A stretch of 64,000 bases of DNA from Halorarius litoreus (GTDB taxonomy: Archaea > Halobacteriota > Halobacteria > Halobacteriales > Haloarculaceae): contig NZ_CP101454.1 in assembly GCF_024362405.1 (NCBI RefSeq), positions 3,410,001-3,474,000 on the forward strand. Direction: 5' to 3'. The notes under the pieces were generated by a model. The model did no database searches. It worked only from the letters and a program-made list of their open reading frames with translations, and was not told where the DNA came from. Position numbers and translations under genes: made by a program. Below, piece by piece: positions 1-8,043 of this stretch (position 1 is the first letter of the stretch; each line of letters begins with the position of its first letter).

Positions 1-103
1 GCCCAGAGAGTCCAACTGTCTCGCCGATAGCGGCGAACGGCCGGCGCGCGTCTTCGGCGAGGAGCTCGAGGATGCGCAGGTCGGTGTCGTCGAGGTCGCG
101 CAT
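1..103 (-). CDS. Lrp/AsnC family transcriptional regulator, N-terminal part (cut by window edge)
   Basis: Only the first 34 codons are in the window. Reading leftward from the ATG at 101-103 gives MRDLDDTDLRILELLAEDAR followed by RPFAAIGETVGLSG. This is the standard opening of an Lrp/AsnC helix-turn-helix, in which 'LDDTDLRIL..L..DAR' is the first helix and 'IGETVGLS' enters the recognition helix. The C-terminal ligand-binding domain lies outside the window. It is divergent from menB with 84 bp between start codons, so the two may share a control region. The effector cannot be guessed from this fragment. Confidence 0.75.
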   Translation of the reverse strand, partial: MRDLDDTDLRILELLAEDARRPFAAIGETVGLSG

Positions 104-187
104 ACGCTCCCTCCTCGCGGCGGCCACATGACTCCGTCGCCGCGGTCGACCCGCCACCGTTTTGCTCCGTCCGGTCGCAGCCGGGGT

Positions 188-1087
188 ATGGTCTCAGACA
201 TCTTCGACGCGGCGGCGTGGGACCCCGTCGATGGCTTCGACTTCCGCGACCTCACCTACCACCGCGCGACCGACACCGGCGCGGTCCGCATCGCCTTCGA
301 CCGGCCCGAGGTGCGCAACGCCTTCCGGCCCGAGACGGTCGACGAACTCTACACGGCCCTCGACCACGCGAAGCGACAGACCGACGTCGGCTGTGTGTTC
401 ATCACCGGGAACGGCCCCTCCCCGAAGGACGGCGGGTGGGCGTTCTGTTCTGGGGGCGACCAGCGAATCCGTGGCGAGGCGGGCTACGAGTACCGTGACG
501 ACGAGGGGAACCCCGAGCAGGGCGAACACGCCGCGCCCCGACTCCACATCCTCGAAGTCCAGCGGCTCATCCGCCACATGCCCAAGCCCGTCGTGGCCGT
601 CGTCCCGGGCTGGGCCGTCGGCGGTGGTCACTCGCTGCACGTCGTCTGTGACCTCACGCTCGCATCGAAAGAACACGCGAAGTTCCTCCAGACCGACCCG
701 GACGTGGGCTCGTACGACGCGGGCTTCGGCAGCGCGTATCTCGCCCACCAGATCGGCCAGAAGAAAGCCCGAGAGGTGTTCTTCCTCGGGAAGACCTACT
801 CGGCCGAGGAAGCCGCTGACATGGGGATGGTCAACGAAGCCGTCCCGCACACGGAACTGGAGGAGCGGGCGCTGGAGTGGGCCGACGAGATCATGAGCAA
901 GTCGCCGAACGCGATTCGAATGCTGAAGTACGCGTTCAACATGGACACCGATGGGCTGGTCGGCCAGCAGGTCTTCGCCGGGGAGGCGACGCGACTGGGC
1001 TACATGACCGACGAGGCGCAGGAGGGACGCGACGCCTTCAACGAGGGTCGAGAACCCGACTTCAGCCAGTTCCCCTGGCACTACTAA
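188..1087 (+). CDS. menB: 1,4-dihydroxy-2-naphthoyl-CoA synthase (MenB)
   Basis: Crotonase-fold enzyme that cyclises O-succinylbenzoyl-CoA to 1,4-dihydroxy-2-naphthoyl-CoA in menaquinone synthesis. The ATG at 188 (MVSDIFDAAAWDPV) gives 299 aa, a normal MenB length. The upstream ATG at 128 would add 20 Arg/Pro/Ser-rich residues unlike the family, so it was not used. Visible motifs are FCSGGDQ (about 86-92) for the first oxyanion-hole strand, the GWAVGGGHSLHVVCDL segment (about 141-156), and DPDVGSYDAGFGSAYL (about 170-185), which is typical of MenB rather than a general enoyl-CoA hydratase. It is the first gene of a men cluster. The other three men genes follow after a 432-bp non-coding gap, so it may have its own transcript. 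Confidence 0.93.
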   Translation: MVSDIFDAAAWDPVDGFDFRDLTYHRATDTGAVRIAFDRPEVRNAFRPETVDELYTALDHAKRQTDVGCVFITGNGPSPKDGGWAFCSGGDQRIRGEAGYEYRDDEGNPEQGEHAAPRLHILEVQRLIRHMPKPVVAVVPGWAVGGGHSLHVVCDLTLASKEHAKFLQTDPDVGSYDAGFGSAYLAHQIGQKKAREVFFLGKTYSAEEAADMGMVNEAVPHTELEERALEWADEIMSKSPNAIRMLKYAFNMDTDGLVGQQVFAGEATRLGYMTDEAQEGRDAFNEGREPDFSQFPWHY

Positions 1088-1519
1088 GGCACGTTTTGCG
1101 CGAGGGGCTTCGCGCGCCGGAGGCGCGCTCAGCCCCCCGGCAAAAACTTGCGGAAAAATAGCACCTGCTCCTTCGACACGGCTGCGCCGCGTCTCAGTCC
1201 GCGGGCGCTACGGAACGCTCCCTGCCGGTCGCGTTCCGCGAACCGCTCGGTCGTTTCACTCCCTCGCGGATGCTTTGACAGCCACACACCTCCCCAACCG
1301 ATTCGCTCGCTCATCCCTCGCACGCCGCTGACCACGCACGGAGGCGCGGCCAGCGCACGCCAAACTTCAAGTAGGGAAACGCGGCCACGCACCGTATCGT
1401 CTGAACGACGCCACTTCGGGCCAGGGCGGTTGTGCGGTCCATCCGAAGTGAGGCCCCAGCGAACCGCCTGCTCGCCCCCAACCACCACCGCTTTGGCCCC
1501 GCCACCCCAAATTTCGGCA
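1088..1519. repeat. 432-bp non-coding gap with a long hairpin and probable dispersed haloarchaeal repeat
   Basis: No convincing protein is encoded here, although ORFs run through it on both strands. It begins with a strong stem-loop at 1104-1136: GGGGCT pairs with AGCCCC, then a 2x2 internal loop, then GCGCGCC pairs with GGCGCGC around a GGA loop. This lies 17 nt after the menB stop and could terminate or process the transcript. Directly after it comes CCGGCAAAAACTTGCGGAAA, then a stretch of short CG-rich words such as TTCGCTCGCTC. From general knowledge, sequence of this texture recurs between genes in haloarchaeal genomes, but only one copy is in this window, so calling it a repeat is inference. 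Confidence 0.45.
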
Positions 1520-2476
1520 ATGAGTGAGACGGCGGACATCTCGAAGACAAAGGCGTGGGTGATGGCCGCGCGACCACAGACGCTCCCTGCGGGTGCGTCA
1601 CCGGTCGTCGTCGGGACGGGGCTTGCCGTCCACGACGGCGTGTTCGCCGCGCTACCCGCGCTCGCAGCGCTCGTCGGCGCGCTCCTCCTGCAGGTCGGCA
1701 CCAACTTCGCCAACGACTACTACGACGCGGTTCGCGGCGCGGACACCGAAGACCGCGAAGGGTTCACCCGAGTCACCGCGGGCGGGCTCATCTCCCCCGA
1801 ACGCGTCAAGGGCGCGATGTACGGGACCTTCGCGCTCGCCATCCTCCTCGGCACCTACCTCGTGTGGGTCGGCGGCCCGGCCATCGTCGTCGTCGGCCTC
1901 TCGTCGGTCGCCGCGGGTATCGCCTACACCGGCGGTCCCGCACCCTACGGCTACCGTGGGCTCGGCGACCTGTTCGTGTTCGTCTTCTTCGGACTCGTCG
2001 CCGTCACGGGAACCTACTACGTGCAGGCAGCTGCTGCGATCTCCGGGGTTCCACCGCTCGATGCCTCACTCGCGCTCGTGCCCCTCGCGGCGGTCGTCGC
2101 CGCGCTTCCTGCAGCGGGGCTCTCGACGGCCATCCTGGTCGTCAACAACATCCGCGACCGGGAGACGGACGCCGCCGCCGGGAAACGCACCCTCGCAGTT
2201 ATGCTCGGCTATCGTGCCTCCCGCGTCGAGTTCCTCCTGCTCGTCGGGATGGCGTACGTGGTGCCGGTCGTGTTCGCGCTCGACAGTGGCTTCACCGGCT
2301 ACGTACTCCTCCCGCTGGTGACCCTCCCGCTCGCCGCGCGACTCACCAGGACAGTCCTCACGGAGACGAGCGGCGCGGCGCTCAATCCGGCGCTGGAGAC
2401 CACCGGAAAGCTGCTGTTTGCCCACAGCGCCCTGTTCGCCGTCGGCCTGGCGCTCCAGCGTGGCGTTCTGCTATGA
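1520..2476 (+). CDS. menA: 1,4-dihydroxy-2-naphthoate polyprenyltransferase (MenA)
   Basis: Integral membrane UbiA-family prenyltransferase that attaches the isoprenoid tail to 1,4-dihydroxy-2-naphthoate. The start at 1520 (MSETADISKTKAWVMAARPQ) gives 318 aa and places the family signature ARPQTLPA at residues 17-24. The two Asp-rich prenyl-diphosphate/Mg sites are present: NFANDYYD (62-69) and NNIRDRETD (209-217). Long hydrophobic stretches throughout fit 8-9 membrane helices. Its stop overlaps the menC start as ATGA, implying coupled translation. A longer reading from 1148 would run through the non-coding repeat-like region and is not credible. Confidence 0.93.
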   Translation: MSETADISKTKAWVMAARPQTLPAGASPVVVGTGLAVHDGVFAALPALAALVGALLLQVGTNFANDYYDAVRGADTEDREGFTRVTAGGLISPERVKGAMYGTFALAILLGTYLVWVGGPAIVVVGLSSVAAGIAYTGGPAPYGYRGLGDLFVFVFFGLVAVTGTYYVQAAAAISGVPPLDASLALVPLAAVVAALPAAGLSTAILVVNNIRDRETDAAAGKRTLAVMLGYRASRVEFLLLVGMAYVVPVVFALDSGFTGYVLLPLVTLPLAARLTRTVLTETSGAALNPALETTGKLLFAHSALFAVGLALQRGVLL

Positions 2477-3474
2477 ACGTCGACTACTTCTCGCTCCCAC
2501 TCCGCGAACCGTTGACCACGGCACGCGGTGACATCACCGACCGGTCGGGCTTCCTCGTCACGGTCGACGAGCCGGCTCCGGGCATCGGCGAGGCGACGCC
2601 CCTCTCCGGGTGGACCGAGAGCCTCAACGAGTGTGAAACCGCGCTCCGTGACGCCGACCTGGCCGACCTCGACGCGCTGCCGCCGGCCGCGCGCCACGGC
2701 GTCTCGCTCGCGCTCCTCGACGCCCAATCGCGTGCCGACGGGGTCCCGCTCTACCGACATCTCGGAGCGACAGACCGCGTCGACTCGGTTCCAGTCAACG
2801 CGACTGTCGGTGACGCCGACACCGACACCACAGTCGACGCGGTCGAGACCGCCGTGGCAGACGGCTGTCCCGCGGTGAAGCTGAAGGTCGGTGCTCGGTC
2901 CGTTGCGGAAGATATCGACCGGGTGGCCACCGTCCGCGGTGCCGTCCCAGACGTAGAGCTTCGGCTGGATGCGAACGGCGCGTGGAACGAATCAGAGGCC
3001 GAGCGCGCCATCGAGGGGCTCGCGGAGTACGACGTGGCCTACGTCGAACAGCCACTCGCCGCCTCCGATCTCGAAGGCCACGCCGACCTCCGTGGCCGGG
3101 GGGTCGGCATCGCGCTCGACGAGGGACTGTACGAACACGGCCTCGACGCCGTGTTCACGGCCGGCGCCGCCGACGTACTGGTGTTGAAGCCGATGGCGAT
3201 GGGCGGCCCCGACGTGACCCTCGAAACCGCGGTTCTCGCCCGGGGCGCAGGCATCGAACCCGTCGTGACGACGACCATCGACGGTGCGTTCGCGCGAGCC
3301 GCGGCCGTCCACGTCGCCGCCGCGATTCCCGGCGTCCGAGCCTGCGGCCTCGCGACTGGTGACCGGCTCGCAGCCGACTTCGTGGACGACCCAGTTCCGG
3401 TGCGCCGTGGTCGTATCGAGGTCCCACAGAAAGAGGGAAATACCCCGCACGCATCACCGCCGGACTATGCGTGA
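2473..3474 (+). CDS. menC: o-succinylbenzoate synthase (MenC), enolase superfamily
   Basis: Dehydrates SHCHC to o-succinylbenzoate. It is 333 aa, with start ATG at 2473 overlapping the menA stop. Enolase-superfamily catalytic elements are visible: KLK (136-138) for the base pair of lysines, Asp166 in RLDANG, Glu192 in VEQP, Asp216-Glu217 in ALDEG as metal ligands, and Lys239 in LVLKP opposite the active site. The operon position between menA and menE identifies MenC rather than a dipeptide epimerase or muconate cycloisomerase, which share the fold. The 3' end overlaps menE by 8 bp. Confidence 0.9.
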   Translation: MNVDYFSLPLREPLTTARGDITDRSGFLVTVDEPAPGIGEATPLSGWTESLNECETALRDADLADLDALPPAARHGVSLALLDAQSRADGVPLYRHLGATDRVDSVPVNATVGDADTDTTVDAVETAVADGCPAVKLKVGARSVAEDIDRVATVRGAVPDVELRLDANGAWNESEAERAIEGLAEYDVAYVEQPLAASDLEGHADLRGRGVGIALDEGLYEHGLDAVFTAGAADVLVLKPMAMGGPDVTLETAVLARGAGIEPVVTTTIDGAFARAAAVHVAAAIPGVRACGLATGDRLAADFVDDPVPVRRGRIEVPQKEGNTPHASPPDYA

Positions 3475-4933
3475 TTGGCTGGCCCAGCGCGCCCGCGCGA
3501 CCCCGACGGCGACAGCCGTAGTCGACGCCGGGTCGGGTACAGCGTGGACCTACGCCGCCCTCGACAGCCGCGTCGAGGAACTCGCCGGCCGCCTCGCGAC
3601 GTACGGAGTCGGCGTCGACGATCATCTCGCCGTCCTCGCCGAGGCCAGCCCGGCGTTCGTCGAACTCGCCCACGCCGCGATGCGACTCGGGGCCGTCCTC
3701 GTCCCGCTCCACACACGGCTCACCGCAGACGAACTCCGTGACCGGGGCGACCGCGCCGACGTCTCGGCGGTCGTCTGTGACGCCGAGAACGAAGCGGTCG
3801 CAGTGGAGGCCTTCGGGGACGTGGCCACGGTCGATGCCTCGGCCCACGGGGCGACCGACCTCTCGGGGCTCGACCCCGAGACGTTCGACATCCCGTCGTG
3901 GGACGACGAGTGTCCGATGCTGCTCCTGTCCACCTCGGGCACGACAGGGACGCCGAAGGTCGTCACCCTCACCTCGTGGAACCTGCTGTGTTCGGCGGCG
4001 GCGTCCTCGTGGCGGCTCGGTGTGCTCCCGTCGGACCGCTGGTACTGCACGCTCCCGATGTCGCACATGGGGGGGCTCGCGCCCATCTACCGGTCGGTGC
4101 TGTACGGCACGGCGCTCGTCGTGGCGACGCCGGGGAGCTTCGACCCCGAGCGTGCGCTCGCAGAGATGCATACACACGACGTGACCGGCGTCTCGCTCGT
4201 CCCCACGATGTTCTCGCGGCTGCTCGACGCCGGGTCGTTTCCGGAGTCGCTGCGATTCGTCCTGCTCGGTGGTGCAGCAGCGCCCGACGACCTCGTTCAG
4301 CGGGCACTCGACCGCGAGGTCCCGGTCTGTCCGACCTACGGGATGACCGAGGCGTCGTCGCAGATCGCCACGGCCCGACCGGAGGACGCAGCGGCAGCAC
4401 TCGGCACCGTCGGCAACCCGCTGATGTTCACGGAGGTGACCGTCGTTGACGAACACGGCGTGGCGCAGAGTCCGGGCGACCCCGGCGAACTCGTCGTCGC
4501 GGGCCCCACCGTCTCGCCGGGCTACTACGGCGACCCCGAGGCCACCGAAGCGGCGTTCGGCCCCTACGGTTTCCACACGGGGGACGCAGGGGTCCGAGAC
4601 AAGGAGGGACGCATCAACGTCCTGAACCGACTCGACGACCGCATCGTCACCGGGGGCGAGAACGTCGACCCCGGCGAAGTCGTCGAGGTGCTCCGGTCCC
4701 ATCCGAACGTCGAGGACGCCTTCGTGCTGGGGCTGTCAGACGACGAGTTCGGCCAGCGCGTCGCGGCAGTAGTGGCGGGCGACGTGTCGACCGACGCGCT
4801 AGAAGCACACGCCCGCGAGTCGCTCGCGGGGTTCAAACTCCCCCGACAGTGGGCCATCGTGGAGTCGCTCCCACGAACGGGGTCGGGAACCGTTGACCGC
4901 GAGGCCGCCCGTGCCCTCCTGCGGGAGCGTTAA
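3467..4933 (+). CDS. menE: o-succinylbenzoate-CoA ligase (MenE)
   Basis: ANL-superfamily adenylate-forming ligase activating o-succinylbenzoate as its CoA thioester. It is 488 aa from the ATG at 3467, which overlaps menC. Motifs in order are the phosphate loop STSGTTGTPK (155-164), YGMTEASSQ, TGDAG (motif A7), and a hinge region containing RIVTGGENVDPGEV. Oddity: the A10 motif near the C terminus, normally GK with a catalytic lysine, reads RTGSGTVDRE with Thr475 where Lys is expected. Either a lineage variant uses another residue or adenylation is weakened. Gene order menA-menC-menE supports the specific substrate call. Confidence 0.88.
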   Translation: MRDWLAQRARATPTATAVVDAGSGTAWTYAALDSRVEELAGRLATYGVGVDDHLAVLAEASPAFVELAHAAMRLGAVLVPLHTRLTADELRDRGDRADVSAVVCDAENEAVAVEAFGDVATVDASAHGATDLSGLDPETFDIPSWDDECPMLLLSTSGTTGTPKVVTLTSWNLLCSAAASSWRLGVLPSDRWYCTLPMSHMGGLAPIYRSVLYGTALVVATPGSFDPERALAEMHTHDVTGVSLVPTMFSRLLDAGSFPESLRFVLLGGAAAPDDLVQRALDREVPVCPTYGMTEASSQIATARPEDAAAALGTVGNPLMFTEVTVVDEHGVAQSPGDPGELVVAGPTVSPGYYGDPEATEAAFGPYGFHTGDAGVRDKEGRINVLNRLDDRIVTGGENVDPGEVVEVLRSHPNVEDAFVLGLSDDEFGQRVAAVVAGDVSTDALEAHARESLAGFKLPRQWAIVESLPRTGSGTVDREAARALLRER

Positions 4934-4958
4934 CACCGGGGGATGCGTACTCCGTGGC

Positions 4959-5771
4959 GTGTGTACCCTTGCGTTCGCCTGGCAGGTGTTCGACGACTAC
5001 CTCACGGTCGCTGCCAACCGTGACGAGGCGCTCGCCCGGCCATCCTCCCCACCCACAGTTCGTGGTGAGAACCCACGAGTCCTCGCTCCCCGCGACGAGG
5101 AGGCCGGGGGGACGTGGGTCGGCTACAACGAACACGGGACGTTCGTCGCGCTGACCAACCGCTGGACCCGCGAGCCGAGCGAGGGCGACCGCTCGCGAGG
5201 ACTACTCGTCCGGGAGACGCTCGACCAACCCACGACGACGGAGGCGGTCGCGTTCGTCCGTTCGGAACTCGCGGCGCGGACGTACGAACCGTTTCACCTC
5301 GTCGTCGCGGACGCCGACCGCGCGGTGCTGTTCGATCACGACACGACGACGAGCGAGACGCGGCTCGCGCCCGGCGTCTACGTCGTCGGTAACACCGGCT
5401 GGTGTGGTGAGCGGTGGGGGCCGGTGGACGCGACGGCGCGCCAGCGAACGGAGACGTTCTTCGAACCCGGCATGCGCCCCGAGATCGGGCGGCAACAGGC
5501 CGCGAACGACCGGATGGTGCTGGACGCGCTGGTCGAGGCCACGTCCGCGGACGAGGCCGACGCGTGGCTCGACGCTGGAAGCGAGATACTTTCGGACCAC
5601 GACTACGGCGTCTGTCTTCACCCCACTGCGACGGGCGTGGAGGAGATCGACGCCGCAGGCGGGTTCGGCACGAAATCGTCCACGCTGATTCGCCTCGGAG
5701 CGACCCGCACGTACCGCCACGCCGAGGGCCCCCCCTGCGAGAACGCCTACCAGTCGGTCGACCCGCTGTGA
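4959..5771 (+). CDS. NRDE family protein (TANGO2-like, Ntn-hydrolase fold)
   Basis: The GTG at 4959 is chosen because it yields (M)CTLAFAWQVFDDYLTVAANR followed by DE. The family conserves Cys at position 2, which would be the N-terminal nucleophile after Met removal, and the NRDE tetrapeptide about 20 residues in. An upstream ATG at 4893 lies inside menE and would bury that Cys. Length is 270 aa, usual for the family. Further conserved blocks are GGTWVGYNEHGTFVALTNR and GVYVVGNTG. The human relative TANGO2 is linked to acyl-CoA/heme or Golgi biology, and the archaeal role is not known. It lies 25 bp after menE and may be co-transcribed. Confidence 0.85.
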   Translation: MCTLAFAWQVFDDYLTVAANRDEALARPSSPPTVRGENPRVLAPRDEEAGGTWVGYNEHGTFVALTNRWTREPSEGDRSRGLLVRETLDQPTTTEAVAFVRSELAARTYEPFHLVVADADRAVLFDHDTTTSETRLAPGVYVVGNTGWCGERWGPVDATARQRTETFFEPGMRPEIGRQQAANDRMVLDALVEATSADEADAWLDAGSEILSDHDYGVCLHPTATGVEEIDAAGGFGTKSSTLIRLGATRTYRHAEGPPCENAYQSVDPL

Positions 5772-5828
5772 CCCCTCGTCGGGGCGCTGACAACCAAGAT
5801 TTAAACGGTCGACTCGCGGAGTAGAGGT

Positions 5829-6170
5829 ATGGCCGAGGATCTCTCCGAGGACGAGCGACGTGGGCTGGAGGTCATCCGGCAGCAGGGTGGCATCCACCAG
5901 AGCGACTTCTGGAAGGAGATGGACGTCGACTCCCGCAAGGGGAGCCGCATCATCGAGTCGCTGGAGGAGATGGGCTACGTGGCACGCGAGGAGACCGTCT
6001 ACGACGGCCACAACACCTACTTCGTCGAGCCGGTCGTGAAGCCCGAGGAGCTCGACTTCTCGCTGCTGATGGCCGGAGACCTGCTCTCGCCGTTCGTCGG
6101 CGACGAGGAGATCGACCCCAACTCCGACCAGTTCAGCCAGTGGGTGATGACGCTGGCGTACCAGCGTTAG
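5829..6170 (+). CDS. small winged-helix DNA-binding protein (haloarchaeal, MarR/ArsR-like)
   Basis: 113 aa. Residues 8-60 (LSEDERRGLEVI, then QSDFWKEMDVDSRKGSRII and ESLEEMGYVARE) have the helix-turn-helix-wing layout of MarR/Lrp-like regulators, followed by YDGHNTYFVEP as the wing. The C-terminal 50 residues have no recognisable domain. A TATA-like AAGATTTAAAC sits about 30 nt before the ATG, consistent with a short or absent leader. Its 3' end overlaps the convergent antiporter gene by 4 bp. Target genes are unknown. Confidence 0.8.
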   Translation: MAEDLSEDERRGLEVIRQQGGIHQSDFWKEMDVDSRKGSRIIESLEEMGYVAREETVYDGHNTYFVEPVVKPEELDFSLLMAGDLLSPFVGDEEIDPNSDQFSQWVMTLAYQR

Positions 6171-7090
6171 ACGAGGTCGAGCACCCACCGAGTCGCGTTG
6201 ACCGCCATGCAGACGACCCCTTCTCCACGTGTGAACCGTTCGTCGGTGTAGAGGAGCACCGACACCAGCACCGTCAGCCCGACGAGCCACAGCACCGTCC
6301 CGGTGGCCGCCGTCTCGACGGTCGCGGGCCGGACGATGGCGACGAGTCCGAGCACCCCCAGGAGGTTGAAGACGCTGCTCCCCACGACGTTGCCGACGGC
6401 GGCCGCGGTGGTCCCTCGCCGTGCGGCCGCGATACCCGCGACGAGCTCCGGGCTCGACGTTCCAACGGCGACGACAGTCTCCCCGATGACCCACTCGGAG
6501 AGCCCGACGAGCCGGGCGAGGTCGCTGGCCGAGGAGACGAGCAGGTCCGCTCCGGCGACGACCAGCGCGAGCCCGAGAACGACACGCCCAGCCGCGACGA
6601 GTTGACGGTCCTCGCTTTCAGGCGGAGGGTCCATGCTGCCGTCGGACCGTGCCAGCAGGAGCAGGTAGCCCGCGAGCCCGGTGAGCAACACGACGCCTTC
6701 GACGCGTGAGAGGTGGAGGTCGAACAGCGCGAGTGCGGTCAGACCCGTCGCGCCGAGCATCACAGGGGCGTCACGTCGCCGGACCATCCGGGGCGCTCGA
6801 ATCGCCCCGAGCAGCGCCACGACACCCAGGACGAGTCCGAGGTTGAACAGGTTCGAGCCGACCGCGTTCCCGACTGCCACGTTCGGGCGACCGGCGACGG
6901 CCGCGTCGACCGAGGTGGCGACTTCGGGGAGTGAGGTACCGATACCGAGGATGACGACGCCGACGACCACCTCGGAGAGTTGGAAGCGACGGGCGAGGGC
7001 CACCGCGCCGTCGACGAACGACTCCGCGCCGTACCAGAGTGCCCCGATGCTCACGAGGAGGAACACGAGGTCGACACCGACGGCTTGCAC
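6167..7090 (-). CDS. calcium/sodium antiporter, CaCA family (YrbG-like)
   Basis: 307-aa polytopic membrane protein with about ten hydrophobic segments arranged as two inverted repeats. Each repeat carries the CaCA alpha signature: GIGTSLPEVATSVDAAVAGR then NVAVGNAVGSNLFNLG near residues 50-90, and AVGTSSPELVAGIAAARRG then TTAAAVGNVVGSSVFNLLG in the C-terminal half. The acidic residue within each GTSxPE is the expected ion ligand. The predicted role is Na+-driven Ca2+ export or K+-independent exchange across the cytoplasmic membrane. It stands alone on the minus strand, 45 bp downstream of the MaoC gene end, so it may be read through from the lipid genes. Confidence 0.9.
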   Translation of the reverse strand: MQAVGVDLVFLLVSIGALWYGAESFVDGAVALARRFQLSEVVVGVVILGIGTSLPEVATSVDAAVAGRPNVAVGNAVGSNLFNLGLVLGVVALLGAIRAPRMVRRRDAPVMLGATGLTALALFDLHLSRVEGVVLLTGLAGYLLLLARSDGSMDPPPESEDRQLVAAGRVVLGLALVVAGADLLVSSASDLARLVGLSEWVIGETVVAVGTSSPELVAGIAAARRGTTAAAVGNVVGSSVFNLLGVLGLVAIVRPATVETAATGTVLWLVGLTVLVSVLLYTDERFTRGEGVVCMAVNATRWVLDLV

Positions 7091-7135
7091 AGCGACGACT
7101 GCGGCGGCTCGGGCGAAAAGGGTGGCGTTGTGGTT

Positions 7136-7594
7136 TCAGTGCACGAGCGACAGCATCGAACAGGAGATAGCTGTCGACCCGTCCTGTTTCTTGATCTCGA
7201 CGTCGTACTTGATGGTTCCCGTGCCCATCGCGCTGTCCGTCTCGCGCTTCTCGACGACTTCGAGTTCGACGTGGATGCGGTCGCCCATGAACACGGGTCC
7301 GCGGAAGCGAACCTCGTCCATGCCGTAGAAGGCGATGACGGCCTCGCGCTCCTCGGGCGTGCGGTTCTGCCACAGCAATCCCGTCGCCGCCGAGAGGACG
7401 AGCATCCCGTGGGCGATGCGTTCGCCGAACATCGACTCGGCCATCGCTTCCTCGTCGAGGTGGAGGTGGTTGAAGTCGCCCGACACGCCCGCGAAGTTCA
7501 CCACGTCCGCCTCCGTGATTGTGCGACCGCCGGTAACCGTGGTGTCGCCGACCTCGATGTCGTGGAACACCCCCACGTCGGATTCGTCGCTCAT
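7136..7594 (-). CDS. MaoC family dehydratase (hot-dog fold enoyl-CoA hydratase)
   Basis: 152 aa. The single hot-dog domain has the hydratase-2 signature: ITEADVVNFAGVSGDFNHLH around residues 25-45 supplies the catalytic Asp and His, followed by GERIAHGMLVLSAATGL. The later FMGDRIHVELEVVEKRETDS strand region is also typical. It should hydrate a trans-2-enoyl-CoA to the (R)-3-hydroxy form. The start overlaps the stop of the upstream PaaI gene (ATGA), placing it third in an operon with the HADH/ECH fusion and the thioesterase, all of CoA-thioester metabolism. Confidence 0.9.
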   Translation of the reverse strand: MSDESDVGVFHDIEVGDTTVTGGRTITEADVVNFAGVSGDFNHLHLDEEAMAESMFGERIAHGMLVLSAATGLLWQNRTPEEREAVIAFYGMDEVRFRGPVFMGDRIHVELEVVEKRETDSAMGTGTIKYDVEIKKQDGSTAISCSMLSLVH

Positions 7595-8043
7595 TCCGTC
7601 TCACCTCCGAACTCCCGGTCGCGGAACAGCCGGTAGCTGGTGCCGCCGGTCGCAACGACCTTCCGCTCGCCGTCGTGGACACTTGTCACCTCGCACTCGG
7701 TGGTGCCCATCGACGAGCCGGCACGGACGACTTCGGCCTCGACGCGGATGTCGTTCGTCGCCGGCCGGACGTACCGGACGTTGAGATCGGTCGTCGTGAG
7801 CGCGGCCTGCGCCGGGTCGTCGAACGTCGACCGGAGCGCGAACCCCGACGCCGTGTCGATGACCGTCGCCGTGATTCCCCCGTGGACCGTCCCCGACCCG
7901 AGGTTCGCGAGCTTCTCGTCGAACGGCATCGTGAACACCGTCCGCCCCGGCTCTGCGACCTCGATGTCGAGGTCGAGCCACTGGAACAGCCCGTGTTCGC
8001 GCAGGCCGGCAGCGATCTGGTCGACCACCTCGCCGGAGCTCAT
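7591..8043 (-). CDS. PaaI-type acyl-CoA thioesterase (hot-dog fold)
   Basis: 150 aa from the ATG at 8041-8043 (MSSGEVVDQIAAGLREHGLF). The hot-dog core shows LGSGTVHGGITATVIDTASG around residues 55-75, in which HGG and the following Asp are the usual catalytic site of the PaaI/YbgC-like group. DLNVRYVRPA is the conserved beta strand. It probably hydrolyses aromatic or medium-chain acyl-CoA to free CoA. It overlaps both neighbours by 4 bp, so it is the middle gene of a tightly coupled three-gene operon. Confidence 0.88.
   Translation of the reverse strand: MSSGEVVDQIAAGLREHGLFQWLDLDIEVAEPGRTVFTMPFDEKLANLGSGTVHGGITATVIDTASGFALRSTFDDPAQAALTTTDLNVRYVRPATNDIRVEAEVVRAGSSMGTTECEVTSVHDGERKVVATGGTSYRLFRDREFGGETE

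Noticed and set aside
1148..1519. N-terminal extension of menA into the upstream repeat-like region
   Set aside because: It has no start-family similarity and would run through a hairpin-rich non-coding segment; the ATG at 1520 matches UbiA-family starts.
3155..4702. Long minus-strand ORF (515 aa) opposite menC and menE
   Set aside because: It is a shadow of GC-rich coding sequence: the plus strand has complete MenC and MenE motifs, and the minus translation is Arg-rich without domains.
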